Below, in pieces: positions 33,131-43,836 of a stretch of 64,000 bases of DNA. Position 1 is the first letter of the stretch; each line of letters opens with the position of its first letter. Made by a program: the position numbers and the translations under genes. The notes below the pieces were generated by a model. It made no database searches. It was given only the letters and a program-made list of their open reading frames with translations, and was not told where the DNA came from. The DNA comes from Campanula takesimana (lineage: Eukaryota > Streptophyta > Magnoliopsida > Asterales > Campanulaceae): the NCBI GenBank assembly GCA_026119855.1, contig JAOWBW010000220.1, positions 550,828-614,827 of the forward strand, written 5' to 3'.

Positions 33131-33550
33131 ATGGCTTCACCTTCCCAAAACACTAACCAATCCGCACCTCAAGAGGAGTCACCGGGTGTTGACTCGGGTG
33201 TTACTTCACCCATGGACATATCTCCCATGGTTTTCAATATCTCTCCATCTATGGCCATGTCCATTGATATGGTTGCTACTTCAGTCCAACCTACCCCAAC
33301 CGTGTGACTGCCTCTCAACTACCTGTTACCGCCTCCAAGAAACCCAAAAGAAAAGCCACTTCTTCCTCCATTTAAAGAAGACACCATCGACTTCATTAAT
33401 TTGATTTCTTCCCAACCTGGGGGAGATGTTGGTGCTGGTACTAGTGCTGCTACTGATGTTGTTGGTGATATTGGTACAGCTCGTGTTGCTGAAGATGTTA
33501 CTGGAGATGCTGGTACTAGTGATGAGCCAGATGATGGAGAACAAGAATAA
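33131..33550 (+). pseudogene. Sirevirus late (env-position) ORF remnant
   Basis: ATG at 33131 opens MASPSQNTNQSAPQEESPGV and runs to a TGA at 33305. Shifting by one base the reading continues TASQLPVTASKKPKRKATSS to a TAA, and another frame then codes an acidic tail (SSQPGGDVGAGTSAATDVV ... DEPDDGEQE) to a TAA at 33548. It lies between the former pol and the 3' LTR, where some Sireviruses carry an envelope-like ORF. No membrane segment is visible, so the label is positional only. Confidence 0.45.
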
Positions 33551-33961
33551 GAAGAAGAATAACCTTGTTTAAAGGTTGATGTTGCCAATGGCTTTTATGG
33601 TACTTTTTAATGGTTTCAAAAACAATTTTCGTTTGTGGTGATTTGGTTTTTAAAACAATTTGTATTTTAGTTCTTAATTTAGAACTTTAATACTTTGGTG
33701 GTTATGCTTTGGTTTATGACTTGTGGTTTTGTGGATTTTAAAACTTTGATTTACTTTTTGTTTTAAACTACTAATTGTTTTAAATATGGTTCTACTTTAC
33801 AATTAGTATATTAAGTAAATCTTTGTTGTTTCGGTTAACTCCATGATTAAGGGGGAGTTAATCTTTGGTGAAATGCTCTGTTATACTGTATATGGCTAAC
33901 TTGTTTTTGCAGGTACCAACACATAGGAGATTGGAAAGAAATCTCAAATTAAGTGGGAGAT

Positions 33962-34931
33962 TGTTAGTGCAGACAGAGGTGTTACCTCAGATGTTGCCAC
34001 TGACAGTCTAAGTGCTGTGACGAAAATACTTTGTAATTTGACATTTCTTTCTAATATAATTTTATACTAATGTCCTAATATTATTGTCTAGATGTTGGTC
34101 CATATTTTCAGGTAATTATAAAGTAATTTTAGGAGCTAAAAACGTGAAGAATAAATTGATGGAGAATTACTCATAAAAGCCGAGTAAATGAGGGAGTTAC
34201 AAACATATTTAACATGTGTTAAATATGTTAAATATGGAGAAGACCAAGTCCAAGGTTTGTTTCTGATCAAATGGATGAAGTACAAGGCATGGGAAGCATG
34301 GAGTACAAAAAGGAGAAGCTTAGACTTGGGCAAGAAGAATTCGGTTGAGATAATTATGGAAGTTGGACCGAGTCAAGCTTGGATTGTGGAGAAGAAGTTC
34401 ACACATGATCTCCCACTCTCCTCACACATTTACAACAGCCCATGTCTATTTCTTTGTGTAGCCTCCAAGTATTTGTGGCTATATAAAGTGCTTGGATGAA
34501 GACATTGAAGACAAACCAAAATTTACGCACATCCTTAGCACAAGAACAAAGTACTTCTTGGCTCCTTTGTATCCTTCCTCCCATACACTCTTTACCACAC
34601 TCAAATACTTCGGGTTTGAGTGCGTTTTGGCTAGGATAGGATCATTGTACTTTGTTTTTATTTTGGTTCCATAGAGCGTATATCATACTAGCTATAGGGA
34701 ACCTTTTGACTTTGTAATTGGTATTGATTATAAAGTTTTCGCTATTTAGTCATCTCAAGTTATATTTATATAACTTGAGAAAAATATATCTCTTGTGCTA
34801 TTTATTTTTCCGCTGCAAAACTCTTATATTTTCGGGTGTGTGTATTTTGTCCGTCAGCGTGTGTTACCTGGGGTGTTACCTAACACTTGAGGTAACATCT
34901 GTTCTCAAAAAGCCTTTGACAAACAATTTCA
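33962..34931 (+). repeat. 3' LTR of Sirevirus
   Basis: Begins TGTTAGTGCAGACAGAGG after the purine tract and ends AAACAATTTCA, then the GTTTC duplication. About 970 bp. Confidence 0.9.
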
Positions 34932-35117
34932 GTTTCTTTATCAAGCAATTGTGACAAATCTCCAATTCTTTCACAATGAAGTGGATCTCATTGTTCCTCC
35001 TACGCGTGAATGTTTCGTGGCTTTTGGGATGTCTGGTTGGCGTTTTTTTGTCTACCCGAATTCTTGAGTATACCGATCAAATTTTACTAGTCTTAGAAGA
35101 GTCGAGTGTTACTTTGA

Positions 35118-35238
35118 CATCATCTGTTAGGATGATGGTAATATGTGTAAGGAAGTCATGGATAAGGTGAATTTGGGGTCAATGGGGAAGTCTTTGCTTC
35201 GAATCAGTCTGAAAAATCCAAAGACAGAAATGCATTAC
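35118..35238 (+). pseudogene. NLR (LRR) fossil, piece 1
   Basis: Starting at about GATGATGGTAATATG, the sequence tracks bases about 4193-4300 of the intact NLR (GGAAGTCATGGATAAG, CTTTGCTTCGA, AGACAGAA.TGCATT) with substitutions and small indels. Upstream (34932-35117) no match to the NLR is seen. The reading frame is not maintained. Interrupted at 35239 by a CACTA-type element. Confidence 0.8.
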
Positions 35239-36074
35239 TACAACAAAAATGGCTTTTTCCGGCACTTATTTACCGGCACTTTCATATGTGCCGCTAATTT
35301 CCGGCACTTTTGAAAAAAGTGCCGCTAATTCCCGGAACTTTTTCAAAAGTGCCGCTAATTTCCGGCACTTTTTCATAAGTGCCGCTAATTTCCGGCACTT
35401 TCTAACAAGTGCCGCTAAATTTCCGGCACTTTATAAAAAAGTGCCGGGAATTAGCGGCACTTATGAAAAAGTGCCAGGAATTTAGCTGCACTTTTTCAAA
35501 AGTGCCGGGAATTTCCGGCACTTTTTATAAGTGCCGCTAATTTCCGGCACTTTTTTATAATGTGCCGCTAAAACAAGATGTTTGTTTTGAAATTTTTATT
35601 TAATTTTTTTTTAAATTTAATCATATTTTCATGTAACTTTGCTTTAATTTGTTACTTATATTAGATTTTTATGGACTACAATAATAGAAATGCCCTAATA
35701 TAAGTTATTGTTTTGTAACAAAAAATTGCATATGAAAATTTATAACAAAACATGATTTAGCCTAGCGGTAGAAGGTGTGCTTCGTATGCAAGAGGTCGTG
35801 GGTTCGAATCCGGGTAAATTCAAAAATAATTTTATTTAAATTAGCGGCACTTTAAAAAATGCCAGAAAATGCCGGCACTTTTGAAAAGTGCCGGAAATTA
35901 GCGGCACTTTTTGAAAAGTGCGGGAAATTCTGGCACTTTTAAAGTGCCGGTAAGTAGTGCCGACACCACTTTTTCCGGCACTTTCAAAAGTGCCGGGAAT
36001 AGCTTTTCCGGCACTTCTTTTCAATTTCCGGCACTTTTGAAAGTGCCGGGAAAAGTCACTTTTGTTGTAGTGTT
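35239..36074. mobile_element. Non-autonomous CACTA (En/Spm-type) element
   Basis: The left end reads (C)ACTACAACAAAAATGGC and the right end TTTTGTTGTAGTG, complement of CACTACAACAAAA, the standard CACTA terminus; the first C on the left is lost. It sits exactly inside the NLR fossil with ATT/TTT at the borders, consistent with a decayed 3-bp duplication. Both subterminal regions are packed with CCGGCACTTT...AAGTGCCG units in both orientations, like transposase-binding arrays. The centre holds a tRNA-like sequence. No coding region. Confidence 0.82.
35755..35816 (+). other. tRNA-derived sequence with A and B boxes
   Basis: TAGCCTAGCGG (35758-35768) fits the Pol III A box and GGTTCGAATCC (35801-35811) the B box / T-loop, spaced as in a tRNA gene. 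The acceptor stem is absent and the T stem is mispaired, so it is not a working tRNA. It sits between the two subterminal arrays of the CACTA element; it could be a SINE head or an acquired tRNA piece. Confidence 0.6.
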
Positions 36075-36105
36075 TCAGATATTTTAAATGGATAACTGCC
36101 TAATC
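36075..36105 (+). pseudogene. NLR fossil, piece 2
   Basis: TTTCAGATATTTTAAATGG matches base 4296 onward of the NLR (TTCAGATATTTTAAACG). It lies between the CACTA right end and the copia C target duplication TAATC (36101-36105). Confidence 0.75.
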
Positions 36106-36570
36106 TGTTGGAGTAGAGATCTTCTAAGGAACAAAGGGGAGGACAAGCTGGCGGACATACCGAGCGGGCGCCTGGTATAGAGCAGGCGGGCGCCCTTTTG
36201 AGCAGAAGGTTTTGGTTCCTGGCGGATTAATTCAGGCGGGCGCTTGGGGTAACCCAAGTGGGCACTCGGTGCCCCGATGGGAATTCGGGAAATAGCAGTT
36301 TTGACGGGATTTCTCTTATGTTTAGGTTTAGGTCTCATTCTAGGTTTGCTATATAAATAAAGTTCCGTCCCATAACTCATTGTAACTTCATACAAACATA
36401 TTATAGTGCAAGATCCTGGCTTGGTAGTGCCCCCAGACGTAGTCAAACATATTGACGAACTGGGTAAATAATTTCTTGTGTCTTTTCTCTGCTTTATTTC
36501 TTGTTCTTGTTTGTGGTGCCATTATTTTCTTGGGATATTACTTGGGTGTTGGAGGGTCAATTCCACAACA
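36106..36570 (+). repeat. 5' LTR of copia C
   Basis: Begins TGTTGGAGTAGAGATC and ends TTCCACAACA. A GC-rich cluster GCGGGCGCC (36164), GGCGGGCGCCC (36185-36195) and GGCGGGCGC lies upstream of a TATATAAATAAAG string (about 36350). Confidence 0.92.
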
Positions 36571-36639
36571 ACTGGTATCTAGAGCTCTGGTTTATCGTTC
36601 CGGGTTATAGGGCATTAGGGTTTGTTCCAGCAATCAAGA

Positions 36640-37616
36640 ATGGGCAAGGATAAACAAGCGGTGGAGAAATTCGATGGGTCTGACTACGGGTTTTGGAGGA
36701 TGCAAATAGAGGATCTCTTGTACAACAAAGATCTCTATAAGCCTCTAAAGGGAGTCAAGCCGGAAGGAGAAAAGCAGGAAGATTGGGATCTCATGGATCG
36801 GAAAGCCCTAGGGGTGGTTAGATCTAATTTGTCAAAGTGGATCGTGAAGACTACCAAGAAGGCAAAAATCACAAAAGAGCTATTGGATTATCTTACTGAG
36901 AGATTTGAAACTCCATCTGCTGCAAACAAGGTTGATTTGATACGCAAGATGGGTAGTCTCAAGATGCAAGAGGGAGGATCCTTAGCTAAACACATCGATG
37001 AGTTTATGGATGTTATAGACTCATTGACTGCGTTGGATATTACGTTTGATGATGAGGTTCATGCGTGCTTGTTGCTAGCGTCTTTACCAGGAAGTTGGAG
37101 CGGAACGGTGACAACGATCAATGCTTCAGCAGGTATGATGATGTTAAAGACTTTCTGTTGGGCGAGGAAAATCGTTTGAAGAAATTGGGGACATCGTCTA
37201 CTTCCGGATCGGCCTTAGCTACTACTAGCAGGGGAAGGCCGGGTAGTAGTAATAAAAGGAGAACTGAATCAAGGGAAAACGTAGTGGGTGGTAAGGGCAA
37301 GGCCGTGGAGATCAGAGACAAACCAAGGGTCGCGAAAGGATCGGTTCAATGCTATCATTGTAAGGAGTTAGGACACTACAAGAAGGATTGTCCCATGCGA
37401 AAGGATAAATCGGCTAATGTGATAATCGAAGGTGAAGATGTACTGGTTCTAAGTGTTAGTAGTGCGCTAAAATCATGGGTGCTGGATTCGGGGGCATCAT
37501 TCCATTCATGCGGGCATGCAAAGGAGATGGAAAATTATACTTCCGGTGATTTCGGTAAGGTCTATCTGGCAGATGGCGAGCCTTTGGAATCAAGGGGAAG
37601 GGGGATGTCAGAATAG
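36640..37616 (+). pseudogene. copia C gag-protease remnant
   Basis: MGKDKQAVEKFDGSDYGFW opens Gag and continues through EDWDLMDRKALGVVRSNLS and KTTKKAKITKELLDYL. A frameshift near 37130-37180 moves it into a second frame carrying the zinc knuckle CYHCKELGHYKKDC and protease WVLDSGASFHSC. A further shift near 37610 leads to the pol part. Close to intact but not translatable as one product. Confidence 0.87.
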
Positions 37617-37669
37617 GAGTATCGGACGGGAAGGTCCTACATCTACACGGGGTCAGACACATTCCGGGT

Positions 37670-40504
37670 TTGAAAAAGAACCTGCTATCAGTTGGGCAGT
37701 TGGATGAAGAAGGTTACAAGGTAACTTTTGGCTGCAGGAACTGGGTTATTACCAAGGAGGATTCAGAGATCGCTCGGGGTAATAAAGAGGGGACATTGTA
37801 TTTGGCGAATAACGCCAAGGATAGTATCGCGGTGGCGTCAGCCATGGGTGATACGGATTTGTGGCACTATCAATTGGGTCACATGAGTGAGAAGGGGATG
37901 AAAGTACTTTGCTCAAAGGGAAAACTACCGGGTTTGAAGACAGTCGACGTGGGGATCTGCGAAGATTGTGTGTTTGGCAAACAGGCGAGGAGTAATTTCT
38001 CGAGGACAGATAGGGCTTTGAGGGAAGCAAAGTTGGAACTAGTTCACATGGATTTGTGGGGGCCAGCCTCGGTAACTTCTCTGGGTGGTGCGTCTTATTA
38101 CATGTCGTTTATTGATGATTCGACAAGGAAAGTCTGGGTTTATTTCTTGAAACACAAAGATGAGGCATTCGAGGTGTTTAAGAAATGGAAGGCTTTGGTG
38201 GAGAATCAGACGAGTCTTAAGCTTAAATGCTTGAGATCAAATAATGGTGGGGACTATGAGCTCGGGGAGTTCAAGGAATATTGTGCAGCGAATGGCATTC
38301 GCATGGAGAAGACTCCAAAGGGCACACCACAACACAATGGGGTTGCAGAGAGGATGAACAGGACATTGAACGAGCGGGCTAGAAGTATGAGGTTGAAGTG
38401 TGGACTTCCGAAGACGTTCTGGGCATATGCGGTTGACACGGCGGCTTTCTTGATCAATCGGGGACCATCGGTACCATTGGGGAATGAAATTCCAGAGGAA
38501 GCATGGAGTGGCAAGCAGGTAAATCTATCCGTTCTTCGCATATTTGACTGCGTTTCATATGTTCATATAGACTCTGTTGATAGAACTAAATTAGATGCTA
38601 AATCTGTTAAGTGTACGTTTATTGGTTATGGCGGGGATGAATTCGGGTATAAGTTTTGGGATGACCAAAATCATAAGGTTATTCGTAGTCGAGATGTTGT
38701 ATTCAATGAACAGGTATTGTACAAGGACAGAAAGGGGGCATCTGAAGGGGTTAGTTCGGAATCAGAATTTGTTGAGGTGGATATTCCAAACTCGGGTGGG
38801 AGCAGGACGGTTCATGATGACCAAGGTCAGGGGGTCACTGAAGATGAACCACATACTCCAGAACTGGATATTCCGCTACGCAGATCCAGCAGATTGCGTG
38901 GATCTCCTGATAGGTATTCTCCTTCAAATTACTATTTGTTGCTGACAGATAGTGGTGAGCCGGAATGTTATGCGAAGGCTGTTCGTAGTGCACTTTGTGA
39001 TAAGTGGAAAGCTGCGATGGATGATGAGATGGACTTATTAAAGGCCAACAAAACTTGGGAGTTGTTAAACTGCCTAAGGGGAAGAAGGCATTGCATAACA
39101 AGTGGGTTTACAGAATCAAGGAGGAAGCAAACGGCAGTAAGCGTTACAAGGCAAGGTTGGTTGTAAAAGGGTTTCAGCAGAAATACTGTATTGACTACAC
39201 CAAGGTATTCACTCCTGTTGTGAAGATGACCACTATCAGAATGGTTCTGGGGATAGTAGTGGCAGATAACTTGTTGCTGGAATAGATGGATGTAAAGACG
39301 GCCTTTCTTCATGGGGATTTGGAGGAAGAAATTTACATGGTACAACCAAAGGGTTACTTGTCTAAGGGTAGCGAGGAACTGGTTTGCAGGTTGACTAAGA
39401 GCTTGTATGGCCTTAAACAAGCTCCTAGGCAGTGGTACAGAAAGTTTGATGGATTCATGCACGATATTGATTTTATCAGATGTGAGGCGGATAATTGTTG
39501 CTACTTCAAGAACACGGACAACGGGTACATAATCTTGCTGTTATATGTGGATGACATGCTAGGGCTCTAGCAGTAGAGAGGTAAACAGATTGAAAGCTCA
39601 GTTGTCAGAACGGTTCGAGATGAAGGATTTGGGGGAGGCCAGAAAAATCTTGGGCATGCGGATTGACCGGAATAGGGAGTCGGGTAAGTTGGTTCTTTCA
39701 CAAGCAGAATACGTTGAGAAAGTCTTGGCAAGGTTTTGCATGGAAGAGGCAAAGCCAACAGGGACACCATTGGGTATGCACTTCAAGCTATCCGAGAAGG
39801 ACTCACCTAAGGGCAAGGAGGAGCGTGACAAGATGGAGATGACTCAATATGCTTCGGCAGTGGGGAGTCTAATGTATGCAATGGTGTGTACAAGGCCGGA
39901 CATTGAACATGCGGTGGGAGTAGTCAGCCGGTATATGGGCAATCCAGGGAAGCAACATTAGGAAGCGGTCAAATGGATCCTGCGTTACTTAAAGGGTACT
40001 GCTGGGAAGGCTCTATGTTTCTCAAGCAAGGAGGTCGTGTTAGCGGGTTATGTTGATGCGGATTTGGCATCAAGCGATCTAGACAAGAGGAGAAGTACTA
40101 CGGGTTATGTTTTCACATTGGGTGGCACAGCACTCTCCTGGGCTTCTAAATTGCAGAAGATCGTGGCTCAGTCGACTGTGGAAGCAGAATATGTGGCAGT
40201 GACAGAGGCAAACAAAGAGATGGTATGGTTGCAAAACTTCTTGGGTGAAATTGGGAAGACGCGAAGTGGTAATGCTCTCTACAGTGACAGTCAGAGATCA
40301 ATTCATTTAGCTAGGAATCCGGCGTTTCATTCTAGGACGAAGCACATTGAGCTGAGGTTTCACTACATCAGGCATCTCTTGGAAAGGAAGATCTTAAGGC
40401 TGGAGAAGATATTGGGATCAGAGAACCCGGCTGACATGTTAACTATGGTGGTAAACCTTGATAAATTGAAGCTATGTATAGCTTCAATGGGGCTTGGAGA
40501 ATAG
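37670..40504 (+). pseudogene. copia C integrase-RT-RNase H remnant
   Basis: GAG-pre-integrase LWHYQLGHMSEKGM, integrase MDLWGPASVTSLGG, FIDDSTRKVWVYFL, CLRSNNGGDYEL (the second catalytic Asp replaced by Asn) and GTPQHNGVAERMN. A frameshift at about 39050-39070 leads into RT (KRYKARLVVKGFQQ). TAG at 39283-39285 precedes MDVKTAFLHGDLEEEIYM, and the catalytic LLLYVDDML is followed by another break at 39568. RNase H includes RRSTTGYVFTLGGTALSW and STVEAEYVAV; TAG at 39959-39961 interrupts the region before it. The tail NPADMLTMVVNLDKLKLC ends at 40504. Confidence 0.87.
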
Positions 40505-40613
40505 GAGAGGAGGATGGCACTACCATGATCGAGGTGAGCACTAGGACGACACCAATGATGAGTTGAAGACGGATACGGGGTTTGTATATGCGGTTGATCT
40601 CTAGGTGGGAGAT

Positions 40614-41078
40614 TGTTGGAGTAGAGATCTTCTAAGGAACAAAGAGGAGGACAAGCTGGCGGACATACCGAGCGGGCTCCTGGTATAGACCAGGCGGGCG
40701 CCCTTTTGGGCAGAAGGTTTTGGTTCCTGGCGGATTAATTCAGGCGGGCGCTTGGGGTAACCCAAGCGGGCGGTCGGTGCCCCGATGGGAATTCGGGAAA
40801 TAGCAGTTTTGACGGGATTTCTCTTATGTTTAGGTTTAGGTCTCATTCTAGGTTTGCTATATAAATAAAGTTCCGCCCCATAACTCATTGTAACTTCATA
40901 CAAACATATTATAGTGCAAGATCCTGGCTTGGTAGTGCCCCCAGACGTAGTCAAACATATTGACGAACTGGGTAAACAATTTCTTGTGTCTTTTCTCTGC
41001 TTTATTTCTTGTGCTTGTTTGTGGTGACATTATTTTCTTGGGATATTGCTTGGGTGTTGGAGGGTCAATTCCACAACA
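40614..41078 (+). repeat. 3' LTR of copia C
   Basis: Matches the 5' LTR except for about a dozen substitutions. Here the GC cluster includes GGGCGGTCGGTG (40768-40779). Confidence 0.92.
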
Positions 41079-41083
41079 TAATC

Positions 41084-41392
41084 ATTGGAAACGGAGCTTG
41101 TATCAGTTGGAGATGTATGGTATGAGAGGTAAGTTATCACCTGAATTTTCCAACTATAACCTACTCACTAAATTAGAATTGACATGTTTTGTGGTTGAAG
41201 AAGACCCAATGCCCACACTGGAGAAACTCCCAAATGTAGAACAACTAGAGTTAAGTAGTGGTAAATTAAAGGGAAAGGAAATGGTCTTGCTCTGCACTGG
41301 GCTTTCCCAAACTTAATCTTCTAAGATTCTGGAGTGTGAAAAAGTGGGAGAAGTAGATGGTGGAAAAGGGAGCCATGCCATATCTTTACTAC
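41084..41392 (+). pseudogene. NLR (LRR) fossil, piece 3
   Basis: Continues the NLR match after the copia C duplication: GGAAACGGAGCTTGTAT, GAGAGGTAAGTTAT, GAAGAAGACCCAATGCCCAC, GAGAAACTCCCAAA and GGAGCCATGCCATATCT track bases about 4328-4630 of the intact gene. A short frame reads YGMRGKLSPEFSNYNLLTKL and PMPTLEKLPNVEQLEL. A shift (ATGGTCTTGCTCTGC) breaks it. The match ends where a minus-strand gypsy gag begins, within a few bases of 41390. Confidence 0.82.
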
Positions 41393-42104
41393 CAAGACGA
41401 AGACCCCCAATAAACCGTGACACCAGTTGTGCTTCCGTTTCATACAAATCCACCCTTGCAGATATGGCCAAGAAATCATGAACATATTCCTCCACCGTAC
41501 GACTGCCCTGTTTACAATTAAGAAGTTTGGTGTAGAGAATTTGTTCTTAATCATCGGGTAAGAAACGAGCCCGCAACTCCCTTTTCATCTCTCTCCATGT
41601 ACGAATTGGTGGTTCATTAGTACGAGCCCGTAATCTTAACAATTGTCCCCACCATGCAGAAGCTCCACCCCGCAATTTGTAAGCCACGTAAGGGACCTTT
41701 CGTTCTTCCTCAACTTGCATCAAATCAAAGAACTTCTCGACCTCGGCAAGCCAATCCATAACATCTTCAACCGATAAATCACCATTAAACGATGGAATAT
41801 ATTCCCGAATTTTAGGGCGTGGGGGTGCTCCCATGACCCCCTCATCATGATTATTATGATTAACCCTACCGTACGGATCAACACGATGGATATCTTCCTC
41901 ACGCTCGCCGTTTCGGTTCTCGGGGTTGGCATCTCCACCACCAATTGCTAGTAGCCCAATCGCCGCTAAAAACTCAGTATTGTGCGTTGCTTGTTGCTCT
42001 GCCAAACGTGTAAGCGTATTGATACCAGCAAGAATTGCTTGAATGCCCTCGTTGAGTTCTCCATTGTTAGCCATCGTCCAAGGATCGTCCTTTTCTGATA
42101 CCAA
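41393..42104 (-). pseudogene. Ty3/gypsy element D gag remnant, truncated
   Basis: Minus strand from MVSEKDDPWTMANNGELNEG through PRPKIREYIPSFNGDLSVED and VPYVAYKLRGGASAWWGQLL to RTWREMKRELRARFLPDD, a Ty3/gypsy retrotransposon Gag domain. A stop and frameshift near 41547 are followed by VEEYVHDFLAISARVDLYET and SRFIGGLRLGSKD. It is cut off at about 41393 where it meets the NLR fossil. The primer site (TGATACCAAC in plus) at 42096-42105 touches its LTR. Confidence 0.82.
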
Positions 42105-42105
42105 C

Positions 42106-42584
42106 TGATGTAAAACGCAGCGGAATAGTAACTATTAATTGATCGAAATCAATTAATCTGCAAGGAATAAAATTCCCAAGAAGAATTTCAATGAAATTCT
42201 TGAATAAGAAATAAAGGAGCTGAAAGAGGGATAGATAATTGCAAAGCAATTCTTGAATAAAAATTAACTTGTTCAATACAATGAAAACCAAAAGAGTTTA
42301 TACCCTAGCATAAATAAAGAAGTCCTACTTTAAAAAGGAAACATAACAAAAATAATTAAGGAATTGTTTTTAGCCAAAAACTGGAACAAAACGGAATTCT
42401 TCCTCTGATCACGCGCCGGGCACGACCGTGCTCATGAATAGGCACGATCGTTCAATTCACTACGCAAGACTCCGTTCTTCAACTCTTTTTCTGCACGGCC
42501 GAGTCCTCATCCTTGCACGGCCGAGCTAAACTGGTCTGCCCGGATTGGAGTGTTGTTGCTGCTTGAATATTTCGTGCTACATCA
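42106..42584 (-). repeat. LTR of gypsy element D, copy 1
   Basis: TGATGTAAAACGCAG...CGTGCTACATCA, 479 bp, adjoining primer site and gag on its left. Contains dyads GCACGACCGTGC (42420-42431) and GCACGATCGTTC (42442-42453) and two GCACGGCCGAG. The same LTR is at 49880-50358. Confidence 0.85.
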
Positions 42585-42704
42585 CTCCCAAAATAAGTTT
42601 TCTCTTTATACTATTCAAATGAACAATATATTATCTCTCCCAAAGAGAATAAATCATAAGACACATATGTATATTCTTAAAATCATGATAGTTATACTGG
42701 TTAG

Positions 42705-43836
42705 CAGGCCCGGTTTTGAGGGTGTGCAAGCAGCCCAATAACACAGGGCCTAATAATTTTAAGGGGCCCCAAAAATTTCACTTAGTGTATATATATATAT
42801 ATTTAACTTTAGAATAAATCACACAAAGCTTAAGTGGCCTTGCGGATGAGGCTTTATGTTCTCTCTCAGTTACCCAAGTTTGATTTGATTCCTTGGGAGA
42901 GCAAAACATTTAAATTTTTTAGTCTACCCTACTCTTCTTCTCCTTTTATTTTAACTAGTAAAGAGCCCGTACTCTGAACGGTAGAACTTTACTGATATTA
43001 TTCTATAGAAGGTGATTACTTTTTTATATAGTAATCTCATTTAAATATAATGTTAGCTAGTAATAGTAATCTTATTTATATAGAAAATTGAATATTTACC
43101 AATATAGTAACAATTATGAGTAACTAATATTTTATTATTACTTAAAATATTTTAATGTATTAGTAAAATAATGTTTTTAATTATAATTTATTATAATAGT
43201 ATCTATTTTTAGATTGTAAATGTAATAGTTATAATATATAGTAAATGTTATAGTTAACTAATATTATTAGTGAAAATATTGAGAAAAACTTGTTTTACTT
43301 AGCTTTAGTGTAAAACTTGTTTCCATTCCTTAATGTAAACGTAATTTCTTAATGTAAAATAGGTTTTACACATATCTTAATGTGAAACATATTTTTCATA
43401 AGACTGACTCATATTATTAGCTAATAGTGAGCTAAATGGTAATAGTTACCTTATAGAGTAGTACATCTTCCTCAAGTGAATGTACATTTGGGATTTAAGG
43501 ATCATTTTGAAGAAAAATAATAATATTAATAGAAAAATCATAAATATTATTATTATTAAAATTTAAAATTTTAGTTTTGTAAAAATATAATGATTTAAAA
43601 AAAAGTTATGTGAAGGTAAATTTCAAAAGATCATTCATTTTGAGAGAAAACAGAACATTCAATTTGAGACGAAGAGAGTAACTATTATGATTAACTAATA
43701 TGATTAATAATAATAATTAATTTGTATTGTAACTATTATAATTAATTAATACTATTTATATTAATAATTAATATATATAGTAATTATTATAGTTAACAAT
43801 TACTATTAATAGTAAAATTTAATATATATTGTAACT
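42705..43836. mobile_element. hAT element, copy 1, truncated at right
   Basis: Begins CAGGCCCGGTTTTGAGGG after CTGGTTAG (42697-42704), as in the full copy at 50479. It contains the start of the same internal Helitron (CTAGTAAAGAGCCCG at 42955). It ends abruptly at 43836 against gypsy gag sequence, so its right half and second duplication are missing. AT-rich and non-coding. Confidence 0.8.

Larger units (their letters stand above)
27213..34931 (+). mobile_element. Sirevirus (Maximus/SIRE-type) copia retrotransposon, RT-deleted
   Basis: Element of 7719 bp with LTRs 27213-28181 and 33962-34931 (about 970 bp each, roughly 3% different by eye), ends TG...CA, and a perfect GTTTC duplication (27208-27212 and 34932-34936). 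A degenerate primer site TTGGCAACAGAGCC follows the 5' LTR and a purine tract AAGTGGGAGAT precedes the 3' LTR. Internal order: long gag, two zinc knuckles, protease, integrase, the very start of RT, then more than 1 kb of non-coding sequence with repeats and a late ORF. Long Gag, long LTR and a late ORF region fit the Sirevirus lineage. RT and RNase H are missing, so mobility would need help in trans. Confidence 0.9.
36106..41078 (+). mobile_element. Ty1/copia retrotransposon C (Tork/Tnt1-like), complete
   Basis: Element of 4973 bp with equal 465-bp LTRs (36106-36570, 40614-41078) differing at roughly a dozen positions by eye, and a perfect TAATC duplication (36101-36105, 41079-41083). Primer site TGGTATCTAGAGC follows the 5' LTR and the purine tract TAGGTGGGAGAT precedes the 3' LTR. 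The low LTR divergence makes it one of the younger insertions here. The polyprotein is nearly complete but broken by a few frameshifts and stops. It splits the NLR fossil. Confidence 0.94.

Noticed and set aside
33319..33588. Minus-strand 89-residue Ser/Pro-rich ORF
   Set aside because: It is the antisense of the Sirevirus late ORF and has no protein-like pattern of its own.
34976..35170. 64-residue ORF with a signal-peptide-like start (MKWISLFLL)
   Set aside because: Its end runs into the NLR fossil in a wrong frame and the rest is unrecognised; likely chance.
35249..35570. Regularly spaced CCGGCACTTTT units that look CRISPR-like
   Set aside because: Units alternate in orientation, spacers are only a few bases and the flanks are CACTA termini, so this is a transposon subterminal array.
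35755..35816. Functional tRNA gene
   Set aside because: A and B boxes are present but the acceptor stem is missing and the T stem is mispaired.
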